Shown here piece after piece: positions 23,791 through 30,592 of a stretch of DNA of 39,970 bases. Numbering within the stretch: the stretch's first letter is position 1; the number at the start of each line of letters is the position of its first letter. The stretch comes from a virus: IMG/VR virus record IMGVR_UViG_3300024518_003231, positions 1 through 39,970 of that record. The stretch is one strand, 5' to 3'. A program made the position numbers and the translations under genes. A model generated the notes under the pieces. The model was not told the origin of the DNA. It saw only the letters and a program-made list of their open reading frames with translations, and made no database searches.

Positions 23791-25094
23791 GACTTCTTGC
23801 TCCTCGTTTGCGTTTGCAGCCGGCGAACGATGTCCTCGGCAGCGGTATCGAAAAAGACGGATGGGGCCTCCCAGTACAGGGGCACCGATCCGACCCTCCC
23901 GTTCTTGTTCTTCCTCACGTGGCAGATAGCAGCAGGGATCTCGCCCTCCGTGTCGACCCAGTCCTTGCGCCTCTCGAGCATCCACACCGCGTGCGCGTCC
24001 TGCTCGAGCGAGCCGCAATCGCGCAGGTGGTGCAGCTGCGGCGGTTCCTTCTCCGCCTCGCGCGACAGCTGTGACGCCACGACCAACACTGAATTCGTTT
24101 GTGCCGGGATGCGCTTTAGCGCTTGAGACACCCGGGTCAGCTCCTCGTTGCGGGTGACCCTACCAGCTGACGGATCGCTGAACAGCTGGAAATAATCCAC
24201 GCAGATCAGCTTGGTTTTCCTCTTTTCGGCGTTCGCCCGAGCCACCACCACGAACTGCTCGAGCGTGGTCGGGATGTCATCGCTGATCAGCAAGTTCTCG
24301 CCGATCCCCTCGTAGAGCTCCTTCATCCCGACATGGGATCGATCCAGGTCACGTTGGTCGAGTTTGCCTTGCACCAGGTCGTGGAGGTCAACCCTGGCCG
24401 TCTGGGCGAGCAGGCGCGAGGCTGTGGCCTCCTCGGTGTCCTCGAGCGTGTAGTAGTCCACCGGGTGGTGGGCTGACACCTTGCGCGCCAGGGTTGCCAG
24501 GAGCGAGCTCTTACCGATCGAAGGCCTGGCGCCGATCACGTACATCACGCCGAACTGCATCGAGCCTATCTTGTGATCGATGCCGTCGATCCCCGTCAGC
24601 AGGCCGGGGGTCTCGTCGCCGGACTGCACGCGTTCGAGCTTGCTGGCGAGGGAGGGGATCACCTGCATCAGCGTGCGCCCCTCGCGGATGTGGGGCAGCC
24701 GGAGCGCCGCAAGTTCCTCAAGTGCGTGGGCCAATCTGGCCTCACCGTCGAAGTCCTTGGTGATCAGGCAGGCCTCTAGCCGCTTGCGCGTCTCGCGGTC
24801 GAGCCACTGATCGATCACCTGGCTCATGTGGTACCGCGCGTTCTCAGCGGTTCCAACGCGTGCAGCGCAGTCGATAACCAGCTGATTGTACTGGCGCCCT
24901 ATCTGGTCGGTGATCATCACCGGGTCCGGCTGATCGCCTCCGCGGTAGATGCGCAGGCACGAGCCCCAGACCTTCCCGAGCCCCATGTGGCGGAAGTGGC
25001 TCGGGTCAAGCTCGGCGCAGCGTGCGCAGGTTGCGCCGTCCATCAGGGCAGCGCCGACCACATATGCTTCGTTTGGGACGTGTTGGAGATCCAT
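23787..25094 (-). CDS. DnaB-type replicative helicase
   Basis: The 435-residue protein has an N-terminal DnaB-like helical domain (first 130 residues) and a RecA-type ATPase: Walker A 'GARPSIGKSS' at 188-197 and Walker B 'LICVDYFQL' at about 296-304, followed by 'SQALKRIPAQTNSVLVVASQ' and 'LRDCGSLEQDAHAVWML'. It would unwind DNA 5' to 3' at the fork and recruit the host replisome. It directly follows the initiator-like gene, like lambda O and P. Confidence 0.9.
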   Translation of the reverse strand: MDLQHVPNEAYVVGAALMDGATCARCAELDPSHFRHMGLGKVWGSCLRIYRGGDQPDPVMITDQIGRQYNQLVIDCAARVGTAENARYHMSQVIDQWLDRETRKRLEACLITKDFDGEARLAHALEELAALRLPHIREGRTLMQVIPSLASKLERVQSGDETPGLLTGIDGIDHKIGSMQFGVMYVIGARPSIGKSSLLATLARKVSAHHPVDYYTLEDTEEATASRLLAQTARVDLHDLVQGKLDQRDLDRSHVGMKELYEGIGENLLISDDIPTTLEQFVVVARANAEKRKTKLICVDYFQLFSDPSAGRVTRNEELTRVSQALKRIPAQTNSVLVVASQLSREAEKEPPQLHHLRDCGSLEQDAHAVWMLERRKDWVDTEGEIPAAICHVRKNKNGRVGSVPLYWEAPSVFFDTAAEDIVRRLQTQTRSKKS

Positions 25095-25097
25095 GGG

Positions 25098-25958
25098 TTA
25101 CCAGTTGTCGAAGTCGAGGTTCCGGCCGGCCAGGCTGTGGGGTGGTGCCTCCTTGGCTGGACGTCCTGCCCCATCCTTGGCCATGGCGTCAACGTGGCCA
25201 ATCAACTGGCCAGCCGTGGTGATCTTCCGCTGCCAGTAGGGCCGCGAACGTAGCGCCGTCAGCGCCGATTCTAGGCGTTGGAGATTGACCCCCTCCGACT
25301 GGGCGCGGACGAGGTCGCGACGCCAACGGGGCGCAATCCTGGCCCACGCCGCGGTGCCACAGGTGTGTTGGGGATCCACCTCCAGCATGGCGGATCGGAT
25401 CTCGCCCAAGAACCTCTCCCAGTCAGCCGGGAGGTCGGTCCCGCCGAGTGACTGTTGCTTTGGCTTTCGAGGGGGACGTTTCGGGCGCGTGTTCACACGT
25501 GCCACAGCTGTCTTCTTTGTTCCTTGTTCCTTGTTCTTCTCTATAAGGATTGCCCGGGAGTGCGCGGTAGGTTCGCTGGAGGTCTGTCGGGTGGTTAGCC
25601 CAGTAGCCACCATCTCGCTCTGGTAATACTCGTAATTTATTAGAGTAATCAGCGTACCGCATCTGCCCGGGAGTGCGCGGCACCTAATCGTTAGGTTTGT
25701 CTGGAGGTATGCCAGCGTTTTTCGCATCACCCGATATGGAACGCGACATATATCCGCGAATTCGCGTTGTTGGCATGTAAACGATCCGCGCGGCACAGGT
25801 TGCGTTTTTCCCATCACATACTCAAAACCGTCCTTCCACCGAGCCCTCCAGAAGATCTCGATCAGGATTACGCGTTGGTCATTTGTAAGCTGATCCCAGA
25901 GCCCATTTTGGGCAAAGAGCTTCCTGGCGATGGCGAACCAGCCGACGGGATCAGGCAT
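25098..25958 (-). CDS. Replication initiator-like protein (lambda O-like position)
   Basis: The 286-residue protein has an N-terminal winged-helix-like region ('NGLWDQLTNDQRVILIEIFW', 'GSFTCQQREFADICRVPYRV'), a basic, disordered linker ('RVNTRPKRPPRKPKQQSLGG') and a C-terminal helical region with 'RSRPYWQRKITTAGQLIGHV'. This layout is that of phage replication initiators such as lambda O. It precedes the DnaB-like gene, and its own coding DNA contains repeats that could be the origin. The ATG at 25958 is preferred over a longer start at 25991. Confidence 0.75.
   Translation of the reverse strand: MPDPVGWFAIARKLFAQNGLWDQLTNDQRVILIEIFWRARWKDGFEYVMGKTQPVPRGSFTCQQREFADICRVPYRVMRKTLAYLQTNLTIRCRALPGRCGTLITLINYEYYQSEMVATGLTTRQTSSEPTAHSRAILIEKNKEQGTKKTAVARVNTRPKRPPRKPKQQSLGGTDLPADWERFLGEIRSAMLEVDPQHTCGTAAWARIAPRWRRDLVRAQSEGVNLQRLESALTALRSRPYWQRKITTAGQLIGHVDAMAKDGAGRPAKEAPPHSLAGRNLDFDNW
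25551..25708. other. Candidate replication origin inside the initiator-like gene
   Basis: TGCCCGGGAGTGCGCGG occurs twice (25551-25567 and 25664-25680) in direct orientation, 113 bases apart, so in different reading frames of the host gene. Between them lies an AT-rich stretch (25621-25655) with three GTAAT repeats and an imperfect palindrome. Next to the second copy is the palindrome ACCTAA-TCG-TTAGGT (25682-25696). CTGGAGGT follows each copy (25576 and 25701). This resembles lambda ori within gene O. Confidence 0.55.
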
Positions 25959-25997
25959 TGAAACATCCACCGACCGCACGGGCGCGCACACGAGATT

Positions 25998-26063
25998 GAC
26001 TAGATGCCCTGTGCGGCACCCATGCGATCGGCTTCAGGTTTTATCTTGGTGGAGCATCTAGTC
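25998..26063. other. 10-bp inverted repeat in the intergenic gap before the initiator gene
   Basis: GACTAGATGC (25998-26007) and GCATCTAGTC (26054-26063) are perfect complements separated by 46 bases. The gap 25992-26103 contains no recognised gene. It could be a protein-binding site or RNA stem controlling the replication genes. Confidence 0.45.
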
Positions 26064-26103
26064 GCGGCTGTAGTCGCACAGCTCGCGAGGGACGTCAAGG
26101 GCG

Positions 26104-26181
26104 CTACTTGCGGATCATCATGAGGACGCACAGGGCGATCGCGGCCAGGCCAAACCAGTTGATGGGATCGGCGAGGAACAT
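26104..26181 (-). CDS. 25-residue single-pass membrane peptide
   Basis: The ATG at 26181 overlaps the preceding stop (TGATG), and the 25-residue product 'MFLADPINWFGLAAIALCVL' plus 'MMIRK' is almost entirely one hydrophobic helix with a basic end. It is too short for routine gene calling. Its coupling to the upstream gene supports it being translated. Function is unknown. Confidence 0.45.
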   Translation of the reverse strand: MFLADPINWFGLAAIALCVLMMIRK

Positions 26182-26528
26182 CACGCGGCCTCCACCGCGG
26201 CCAGCGTGCGCTCGAGCAGCTGGATCGCCTCGTCGAGCTCGGTCACATCGAGGTTGGTCAGGGCTGCGAGGCCATTGGCCTCGCGAAGATCCTTGATGCT
26301 GGTCAGCGCATTGCCGAGCTGCCGTCGGTGCGTCACCAGGCCAGTGGCGAGGATGAGCAGGCTCTCGCTGGCCCGCGAGAAGGAGGCTGCTCGCTTGTTG
26401 CGCCGACCACGCCGCCAGCTGTCGATGCGCTTCGCGAGGGCAGAGGTCATGCGTACGGTCTTGGCTACTTCGGTCACGGTTCCCTCCTCCGGATGTCCGT
26501 CCAGTTTCCACTTTGGTGTCTTGCCCAT
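26181..26528 (-). CDS. Possible ribbon-helix-helix regulator
   Basis: The 115-residue protein contains 'TVTEVAKTVRMTSALAKRID', 'SWRRGRRNKRAASFSRASES' and 'LLILATGLV', the pattern of CopG/Arc-type ribbon-helix-helix DNA-binding domains (strand, two helices), followed by a helical C-terminal part ('LTNLDVTELDEAIQLLERTL'). It may regulate early transcription. It is coupled to both neighbours by TGATG. The family assignment is from pattern only. Confidence 0.55.
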   Translation of the reverse strand: MGKTPKWKLDGHPEEGTVTEVAKTVRMTSALAKRIDSWRRGRRNKRAASFSRASESLLILATGLVTHRRQLGNALTSIKDLREANGLAALTNLDVTELDEAIQLLERTLAAVEAA

Positions 26529-26893
26529 CAGCCACCACCGAATCGTGCGAGGACGAAGTCGGCCAAGACGGCCAGGTGGCCAGTGTGATCGTCACCGCAT
26601 GCTTCGCGGGCCACACGGGCTGACTTAAGGGCGGCTTCGGGAGATGGACCTGAATGATCACGGCGAGGACTATCGCGATCTGTCCAGTTGGCACGGAGCT
26701 CATTGAGGAAAAGCTCCGCCGTGGGCAGGACTAAGTTTGCTGCGGCCTTGCCGAGTTCGGCATAAAGATCCACCGGAGTGGTGCCGGTTGTTGGCACAGC
26801 CAGGGTTTTCGTTGTCAGAATCTCGGCATCCTCACCACAGCCTGGGCTGTAGATGTGCACCTCGACATAGAATGTTCGTTCGCAAGTTTTCAT
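26528..26893 (-). CDS. Early hypothetical protein
   Basis: The 121-residue product starts at 'MKTCERTFYVEVHIYSPGCG', with an ATG overlapping the preceding stop (ATGA). No family is recognised. The C-terminal part is charged ('WTDRDSPRRDHSGPSPEAAL'). It belongs to the chain of small early genes. Confidence 0.6.
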   Translation of the reverse strand: MKTCERTFYVEVHIYSPGCGEDAEILTTKTLAVPTTGTTPVDLYAELGKAAANLVLPTAELFLNELRANWTDRDSPRRDHSGPSPEAALKSARVAREACGDDHTGHLAVLADFVLARFGGG

Positions 26894-27171
26894 CCCTCGT
26901 CCCTCCCCATCGCGCGGAGTTGCTCCTGCGCATCTTCGAGCGCCGTTGCCGCGGCAGTGACCGCCTCGAGCCACTCGCCGAAGGTCAGATCGTTGTCCAG
27001 CGGGAACCGGGACGAGGCCCTCATATCGGTCAGCCAGCGATCCTCCATGCCCTCCTCATCGAGCAGGATCGCTGCGAGTTCGGCCAGTTCGCGCCCGCAG
27101 CACTCAGCGGCGAAGCCGACCTTCTGCACGTGCGCGAGGTTCTGAATAGCCATGCGTTGCAAGACGGTCAT
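26890..27171 (-). CDS. Early hypothetical acidic protein
   Basis: The 93-residue protein 'MTVLQRMAIQNLAHVQKVGF...' is helical and acidic, with a Cys pair (ECCGREL). It is coupled by ATGA on both sides. No family is recognised. Confidence 0.55.
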   Translation of the reverse strand: MTVLQRMAIQNLAHVQKVGFAAECCGRELAELAAILLDEEGMEDRWLTDMRASSRFPLDNDLTFGEWLEAVTAAATALEDAQEQLRAMGRDEG

Positions 27172-27497
27172 CGTGGTCCCTCCGCCAGCAGGCTGTGAAG
27201 GCTGGTCAGCGCACTGAGAGCATCGGCGAGGGCGGCATTCGCAGCGCTGGATCCGTTGGCGTCCTGCTCCTCGACAAAGTCCATCGCGACCTCGATGTTC
27301 AGGCGGATCGCGCAGAGGTCGTTGTTGGCCGCATGGACGAATTCGAGCACAGCCTTCGCGAGGGCGAGGGCATCGGGGGGCTCGGGTTGGGTGTCACGTT
27401 CAAGGATCGCTCGGGCCAGGTCGAGCATTTGGCCGCCTTGAATACTGCGCAGGCGAATCTTGGCCAGCCATTCGGGTACCTCTCTGTCCGCGGTCAT
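27168..27497 (-). CDS. Early hypothetical helical protein
   Basis: The 109-residue protein starts 'MTADREVPEWLAKIRLRSIQ' and is largely helical and Ala/Leu-rich. It overlaps the next gene upstream by four bases (ATGA). No family is recognised. Confidence 0.6.
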   Translation of the reverse strand: MTADREVPEWLAKIRLRSIQGGQMLDLARAILERDTQPEPPDALALAKAVLEFVHAANNDLCAIRLNIEVAMDFVEEQDANGSSAANAALADALSALTSLHSLLAEGPR

Positions 27498-27709
27498 CGG
27501 GACACCTCCACCTCGAACGCCTCCGCCATCGCGTCACGCGCGTTCTGCAGGTAGCTGTCGGCCATCGAGATGGCGTCGCGCTCCTCTCGCGTCATGTGGA
27601 TGTTGTCAGACAGCTGCGCTGTGGCAAAGATGGAGCTGTCGATCAGCGAGAGAACCGATCGGGCGACGATGCGCTTTGCGATGGTCCCGGCTTTCGTGGG
27701 TCTGGACAT
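27494..27709 (-). CDS. Early hypothetical small protein
   Basis: The 71-residue protein starts 'MSRPTKAGTIAKRIVARSVL' and is helical. It lies three bases after the first early gene, with ATGA overlap to the next. No family is recognised. Confidence 0.55.
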   Translation of the reverse strand: MSRPTKAGTIAKRIVARSVLSLIDSSIFATAQLSDNIHMTREERDAISMADSYLQNARDAMAEAFEVEVSR

Positions 27710-27712
27710 TGA

Positions 27713-27955
27713 TTACTCCTCCAGTTTTTCGAGGTTGCGGATCGTGTCGGCGATCGTGTCCGACCGATCCAGGTATGAGTGGTTCGTGTCGAGAGCGCAG
27801 ATGATGTGCGCGTACCAGGAGTTTTTCGCATGGGATGCCGTCTGGGCGTCCTCGTCGCGGACGATGTCAAAAGCCTCCTGGACCAGGTCTTTGATCTCGT
27901 CGCGGATGTCGCTGAGGCGCTGTAGCGATTCGCCTGAAATAGCTTTCTCGGTCAT
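27713..27955 (-). CDS. First gene of the early minus-strand operon
   Basis: The 80-residue product starts at 'MTEKAISGESLQRLSDIRDE', just after the divergent control region, with a GAGGAG site nine bases upstream. It is helical and acidic. A longer frame upstream runs into the control region and is not likely coding. No family is recognised. Confidence 0.65.
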   Translation of the reverse strand: MTEKAISGESLQRLSDIRDEIKDLVQEAFDIVRDEDAQTASHAKNSWYAHIICALDTNHSYLDRSDTIADTIRNLEKLEE

Positions 27956-28059
27956 GATGGGGCTCCTCGGTTGAAGATCATTGTGATGCAAAAGTGATGC
28001 AAAAGTATGCAGAATCGACCAACTAAGAACCACACAAGTTCGCAGCCTTGGAGGAGCGC
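27956..28059. promoter_or_regulatory. Divergent control region with 11-bp tandem repeat
   Basis: This region separates the early minus-strand genes from the plus-strand ParB/Mom island. It contains GTGATGCAAAA twice in tandem (27983-27993 and 27994-28004), followed by a diverged third copy GTATGCAGAA (28005-28014). The 11-base period places copies on one face of the helix, as for an operator. A single GATC is at 27976. I see no unambiguous -35/-10 pair. Confidence 0.65.
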
Positions 28060-28674
28060 ATGAAAACAAACCCAGTGATTGAGTCGGTGGCAATCGCCAA
28101 GCTCAAGCCCTCGCCCTACAATCCGCGGTCAATTTCTCGGGCTGCGCAGAAGGGGCTGGCGGCCAGCATGCGCCGCTTCGGTGTCGTGGAACCCATCGTG
28201 TGGAACCGCCGATCGGGCCACGTCGTGGGGGGTCACCAGCGGCTCGATGTGCTCCGAAAGGAGGGGGTTGAACAGTTGTCCGTGGTGGTCGTCGAGCTCG
28301 AGCCGGCCGAGGAGAAGGCACTCAACCTGGCGTTGAACCACCCCGGGATCCAGGGCGACTTCACCGAGGCACTGCAGGACGTTCTCGCCGATGTGAAACT
28401 CGACCTGCCGGACATCATGAGCGATCTGCGGTTCGACGATCTGGCATGCCTGGGGGAGCCAGATGATCCATGGGGGCGCCTGCCTGACGGAGACAAACCG
28501 CCGTTTCAACAACTGGCCTTCACGCTCCACGACGAACAGGCTGCCGTGGTCAGGATGGCGATCGAAATAGCCAAGAGGAGGAGCACCTTTGACGGACCCA
28601 ACAAAAACACAAACGGAAACTCCATCGCAGCCATCTGCAAGCGATACGTCGACGAGTACGGTAAAAAGCCTTGA
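28060..28674 (+). CDS. ParB/Srx-fold protein
   Basis: The 204-residue protein has a ParB N-terminal fold: 'AIAKLKPSPYNPRSISRAAQ', 'GLAASMRRFGVVEPIVWNRR' and 'GHVVGGHQRLDVLRKEGVEQ', where GGHQR is the conserved motif. ATG follows GGAGGAG. The C-terminal part is helical and may bind DNA. In phages such genes are common beside DNA-modification genes. Here the next gene, a Mom-like modifier, overlaps it by 86 bases. Whether it acts as a nuclease, CTPase or regulator cannot be told from sequence alone. Confidence 0.8.
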   Translation: MKTNPVIESVAIAKLKPSPYNPRSISRAAQKGLAASMRRFGVVEPIVWNRRSGHVVGGHQRLDVLRKEGVEQLSVVVVELEPAEEKALNLALNHPGIQGDFTEALQDVLADVKLDLPDIMSDLRFDDLACLGEPDDPWGRLPDGDKPPFQQLAFTLHDEQAAVVRMAIEIAKRRSTFDGPNKNTNGNSIAAICKRYVDEYGKKP

Positions 28675-29359
28675 GGTGCGACCAGTCGTCTCGAAGGATG
28701 CGCGGGCTCTGTGCCGCCGTCTCCACTACAGCGGGAAGGTGGTCAATAACTCACAGGTCCATCTCGGCGTGTTCTGGGCGGGACGCTTTGAGGGGATTAT
28801 GCAGTTCGGGCCACCGATGGATCGATCGAAAATCCTCGGCTTGGTGGAGGGGTCCCGGTGGTGTGATGTCCTCGAGCTCAACCGGATGGCCTTCAGCGAT
28901 CGCCTGCCGCGGAACAGCGAGAGCCGAGCGCTGTCGGTGGCGATGCGACTGCTCAAGCGACACGCGCCGCAGGTGAAGTGGTTGACCAGCTTTGCCGATG
29001 GCACCCAGTGTGGAGACGGCACGATCTACCGCGCAGCGGGTTGGCTGCTGACGCAAATCGTCGAGAACAATCAGATCATCGAGTTCCCAGACGGGGAGCG
29101 TGTAGCTCGTCTCACGATGGACAGCAACGCTGCCACTTATGCGCGGTATGCGAGAAAATGGGGGATCGAAATGACCTCGGCGAAGTCCTGGAAGGCGTTC
29201 AAGCCAATCGGTGCACGCATGATCCCGGGCTTCATGCTTCGGTACATGTATTTCCTCGACAAGGCCGCACGCACGCGCCTGACGTGCGACGTGCTCCCGT
29301 ACTCGGAAATTGACCGACGTGGAGCACGAATGTACCTTGGGAACGCGCCGGAAGCATAG
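28589..29359 (+). CDS. Mom-like adenine modification protein
   Basis: The 256-residue protein matches the Mom family (phage Mu Mom converts adenine to N6-carbamoylmethyladenine): 'ALCRRLHYSGKVVNNSQVHL', 'VFWAGRFEGIMQFGPPMDRS', 'WCDVLELNRMAFSDRLPRNS', 'KWLTSFADGTQCGDGTIYRA'. It begins with the rare TTG after a strong GAGGAGGAG site and overlaps the ParB-like gene by 86 bases. It should protect phage DNA from restriction. The first 35 residues are Thr/Ser-rich and disordered. It ends inside the tRNA-like element. Confidence 0.8.
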   Translation: MTDPTKTQTETPSQPSASDTSTSTVKSLEVRPVVSKDARALCRRLHYSGKVVNNSQVHLGVFWAGRFEGIMQFGPPMDRSKILGLVEGSRWCDVLELNRMAFSDRLPRNSESRALSVAMRLLKRHAPQVKWLTSFADGTQCGDGTIYRAAGWLLTQIVENNQIIEFPDGERVARLTMDSNAATYARYARKWGIEMTSAKSWKAFKPIGARMIPGFMLRYMYFLDKAARTRLTCDVLPYSEIDRRGARMYLGNAPEA

Positions 29360-29422
29360 CTGGCGATGTGCCTGCCCCTCCAGGCAGGAGAGGGCGGTTC
29401 AACTCCGACCTCGGCGCTTCCA
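29345..29422 (+). tRNA. tRNA-like element (degenerate, Gly-like), overlapping the Mom gene end
   Basis: GCGCCGG (29345-29351) pairs with TCGGCGC (29411-29417) as an acceptor stem. A D-arm GCAT/ATGT with loop AGCTGGCG, an anticodon arm CCTGC/GCAGG with an eight-base loop CCCTCCAG, a T-arm with loop TTCAACT and a terminal CCA follow in order. It lacks U8, U33 and A21 and has extra bases in the anticodon loop and at the 3' end, so decoding is doubtful. It starts inside the last codons of the Mom gene. Confidence 0.55.
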
Positions 29423-29441
29423 CGACTTCGCCACGACAACG

Positions 29442-30122
29442 TTAGAGCGCGGCGTCCAGGTACTCGAAGATGTGGAGGCCGGGATCGAGCTTGCGCCGCG
29501 AGACGTGGAAGTGGCCGAGGATGCCGCTGAACTGCGCGAGCTCGCGCTTCGACATCGTGCGGGCAAGCGGTTTGCCCCACGCGTTCCTCGGGATCTGCAG
29601 GGGCAACGTCGGGATCGCTGCGGATAATGCCACGGCTAGTGCGAGAAAACTCGCGAGCTGTGCGGGGTAGAACTTGGCGAACAGCTGTCGCTCCCGGTTG
29701 ATCCTGCGCCACTCGTGCTCCCTGGCGAGCGCTGCCGTCGGCACGTCGTCCTGCTTGCGGCGAAACCCGTAGCTGACGATCTCCACGCCGGCGGAGCGCC
29801 TGTTGGCAATGCCCGCGTCGAACGTGTCGGTGATGGCGGGATCGGCGAACTGCCAGACGTCGCCCGAGGCGCCTATGCAGAACTCGACGCCGAGGCTGCG
29901 AGCTCGCAGCGTCTTGAACACTCGCTCGGGTCCACGCTCGCTGCCCGTCCAGTGGCCAACCAGGAGGTCGATCCGACGGCGCCGAGGGCGAGCTCCCTCG
30001 CCTGGCACGACCAACATGCCATGATCCGACCAGTTTCTGACGGGGACGGCGCAGGGGCAGAGGTCGCCGTCTACAACGAGTCCGGAGGCCGATTGATCTT
30101 CTTTCGCCTGATCGTTAGCCAT
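29442..30122 (-). CDS. N-acetylmuramoyl-L-alanine amidase endolysin
   Basis: The 226-residue protein has an amidase_2-type fold: 'VGHWTGSERGPERVFKTLRA', 'VEFCIGASGDVWQFADPAIT', 'GVEIVSYGF' and near the end 'GHFHVSRRKLDPGLHIFEYL', with the zinc-binding histidines of the family. It cleaves peptidoglycan to lyse the host. The ATG at 30122 has a GGGAGG site. The N-terminal 40 residues are acidic and low-complexity. It is the last gene of the late operon, convergent with the Mom island. Confidence 0.9.
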   Translation of the reverse strand: MANDQAKEDQSASGLVVDGDLCPCAVPVRNWSDHGMLVVPGEGARPRRRRIDLLVGHWTGSERGPERVFKTLRARSLGVEFCIGASGDVWQFADPAITDTFDAGIANRRSAGVEIVSYGFRRKQDDVPTAALAREHEWRRINRERQLFAKFYPAQLASFLALAVALSAAIPTLPLQIPRNAWGKPLARTMSKRELAQFSGILGHFHVSRRKLDPGLHIFEYLDAAL

Positions 30123-30592
30123 GACTGGCCTCCCGTGACGTGTCGTGTGTCGGTCTGCGCGTAGGCAGACCGCTCGTGCTCGCTGTCGCGATAGAAGTGC
30201 CCTCCACGGATCCAGGAGGTCAGCCAGTTCAGCAGCAGCCATGTACCCCCGGAGGTCCAGATGCCCAGGCCCAGCCAGGGCGACCCGTCGATGGCCACGA
30301 CAGCTCCGACGGCCAGGGCGTGCAGCATCACGTCCTGGACCTGGCGGCAGTGCACGAACTCGTGCTGGATCACCCGCGGCACCCCGACGGAGCTCGGGTG
30401 CAGCCCCCCAGCGTACCCCCAGAAAGTGGAGTACTTCCATCTGCGTGCAAACCATGGGCGCCAGACGCCGGTCACCATGCCGCCGTTGTGGCGGAGGTCG
30501 GTCAGCAGAAAGAGGCGCGCCAGGAGGATCGCTGGGTAGCTGATGGCGAACGTGAAGGGCAGGCAGACCAGGAAGAGCAGGAGCTTTCTCAT
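30071..30592 (-). CDS. Membrane-anchored HExxH metalloprotease-like protein
   Basis: The 173-residue protein has an N-terminal transmembrane helix ('LLLFLVCLPFTFAISYPAIL'), a zincin motif HEFVH at residues 77-81 in 'GVPRVIQHEFVHCRQVQDVM', a second hydrophobic segment, and a downstream 'HFYRDSEHERSAYAQ' that may supply the third ligand. It is in the lysis region, overlapping the amidase start by 52 bases and coupled by ATGA upstream. It could process envelope or lysis proteins. The activity is inferred from the motif. Confidence 0.6.
   Translation of the reverse strand: MRKLLLFLVCLPFTFAISYPAILLARLFLLTDLRHNGGMVTGVWRPWFARRWKYSTFWGYAGGLHPSSVGVPRVIQHEFVHCRQVQDVMLHALAVGAVVAIDGSPWLGLGIWTSGGTWLLLNWLTSWIRGGHFYRDSEHERSAYAQTDTRHVTGGQSWLTIRRKKINRPPDSL

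Noticed and set aside
27956-28059. Specific sigma-70 promoters in the divergent region
   Set aside because: Several TTGxxA and TATxxx hexamers can be found but none with a convincing pair and spacing, so I list only the control region.
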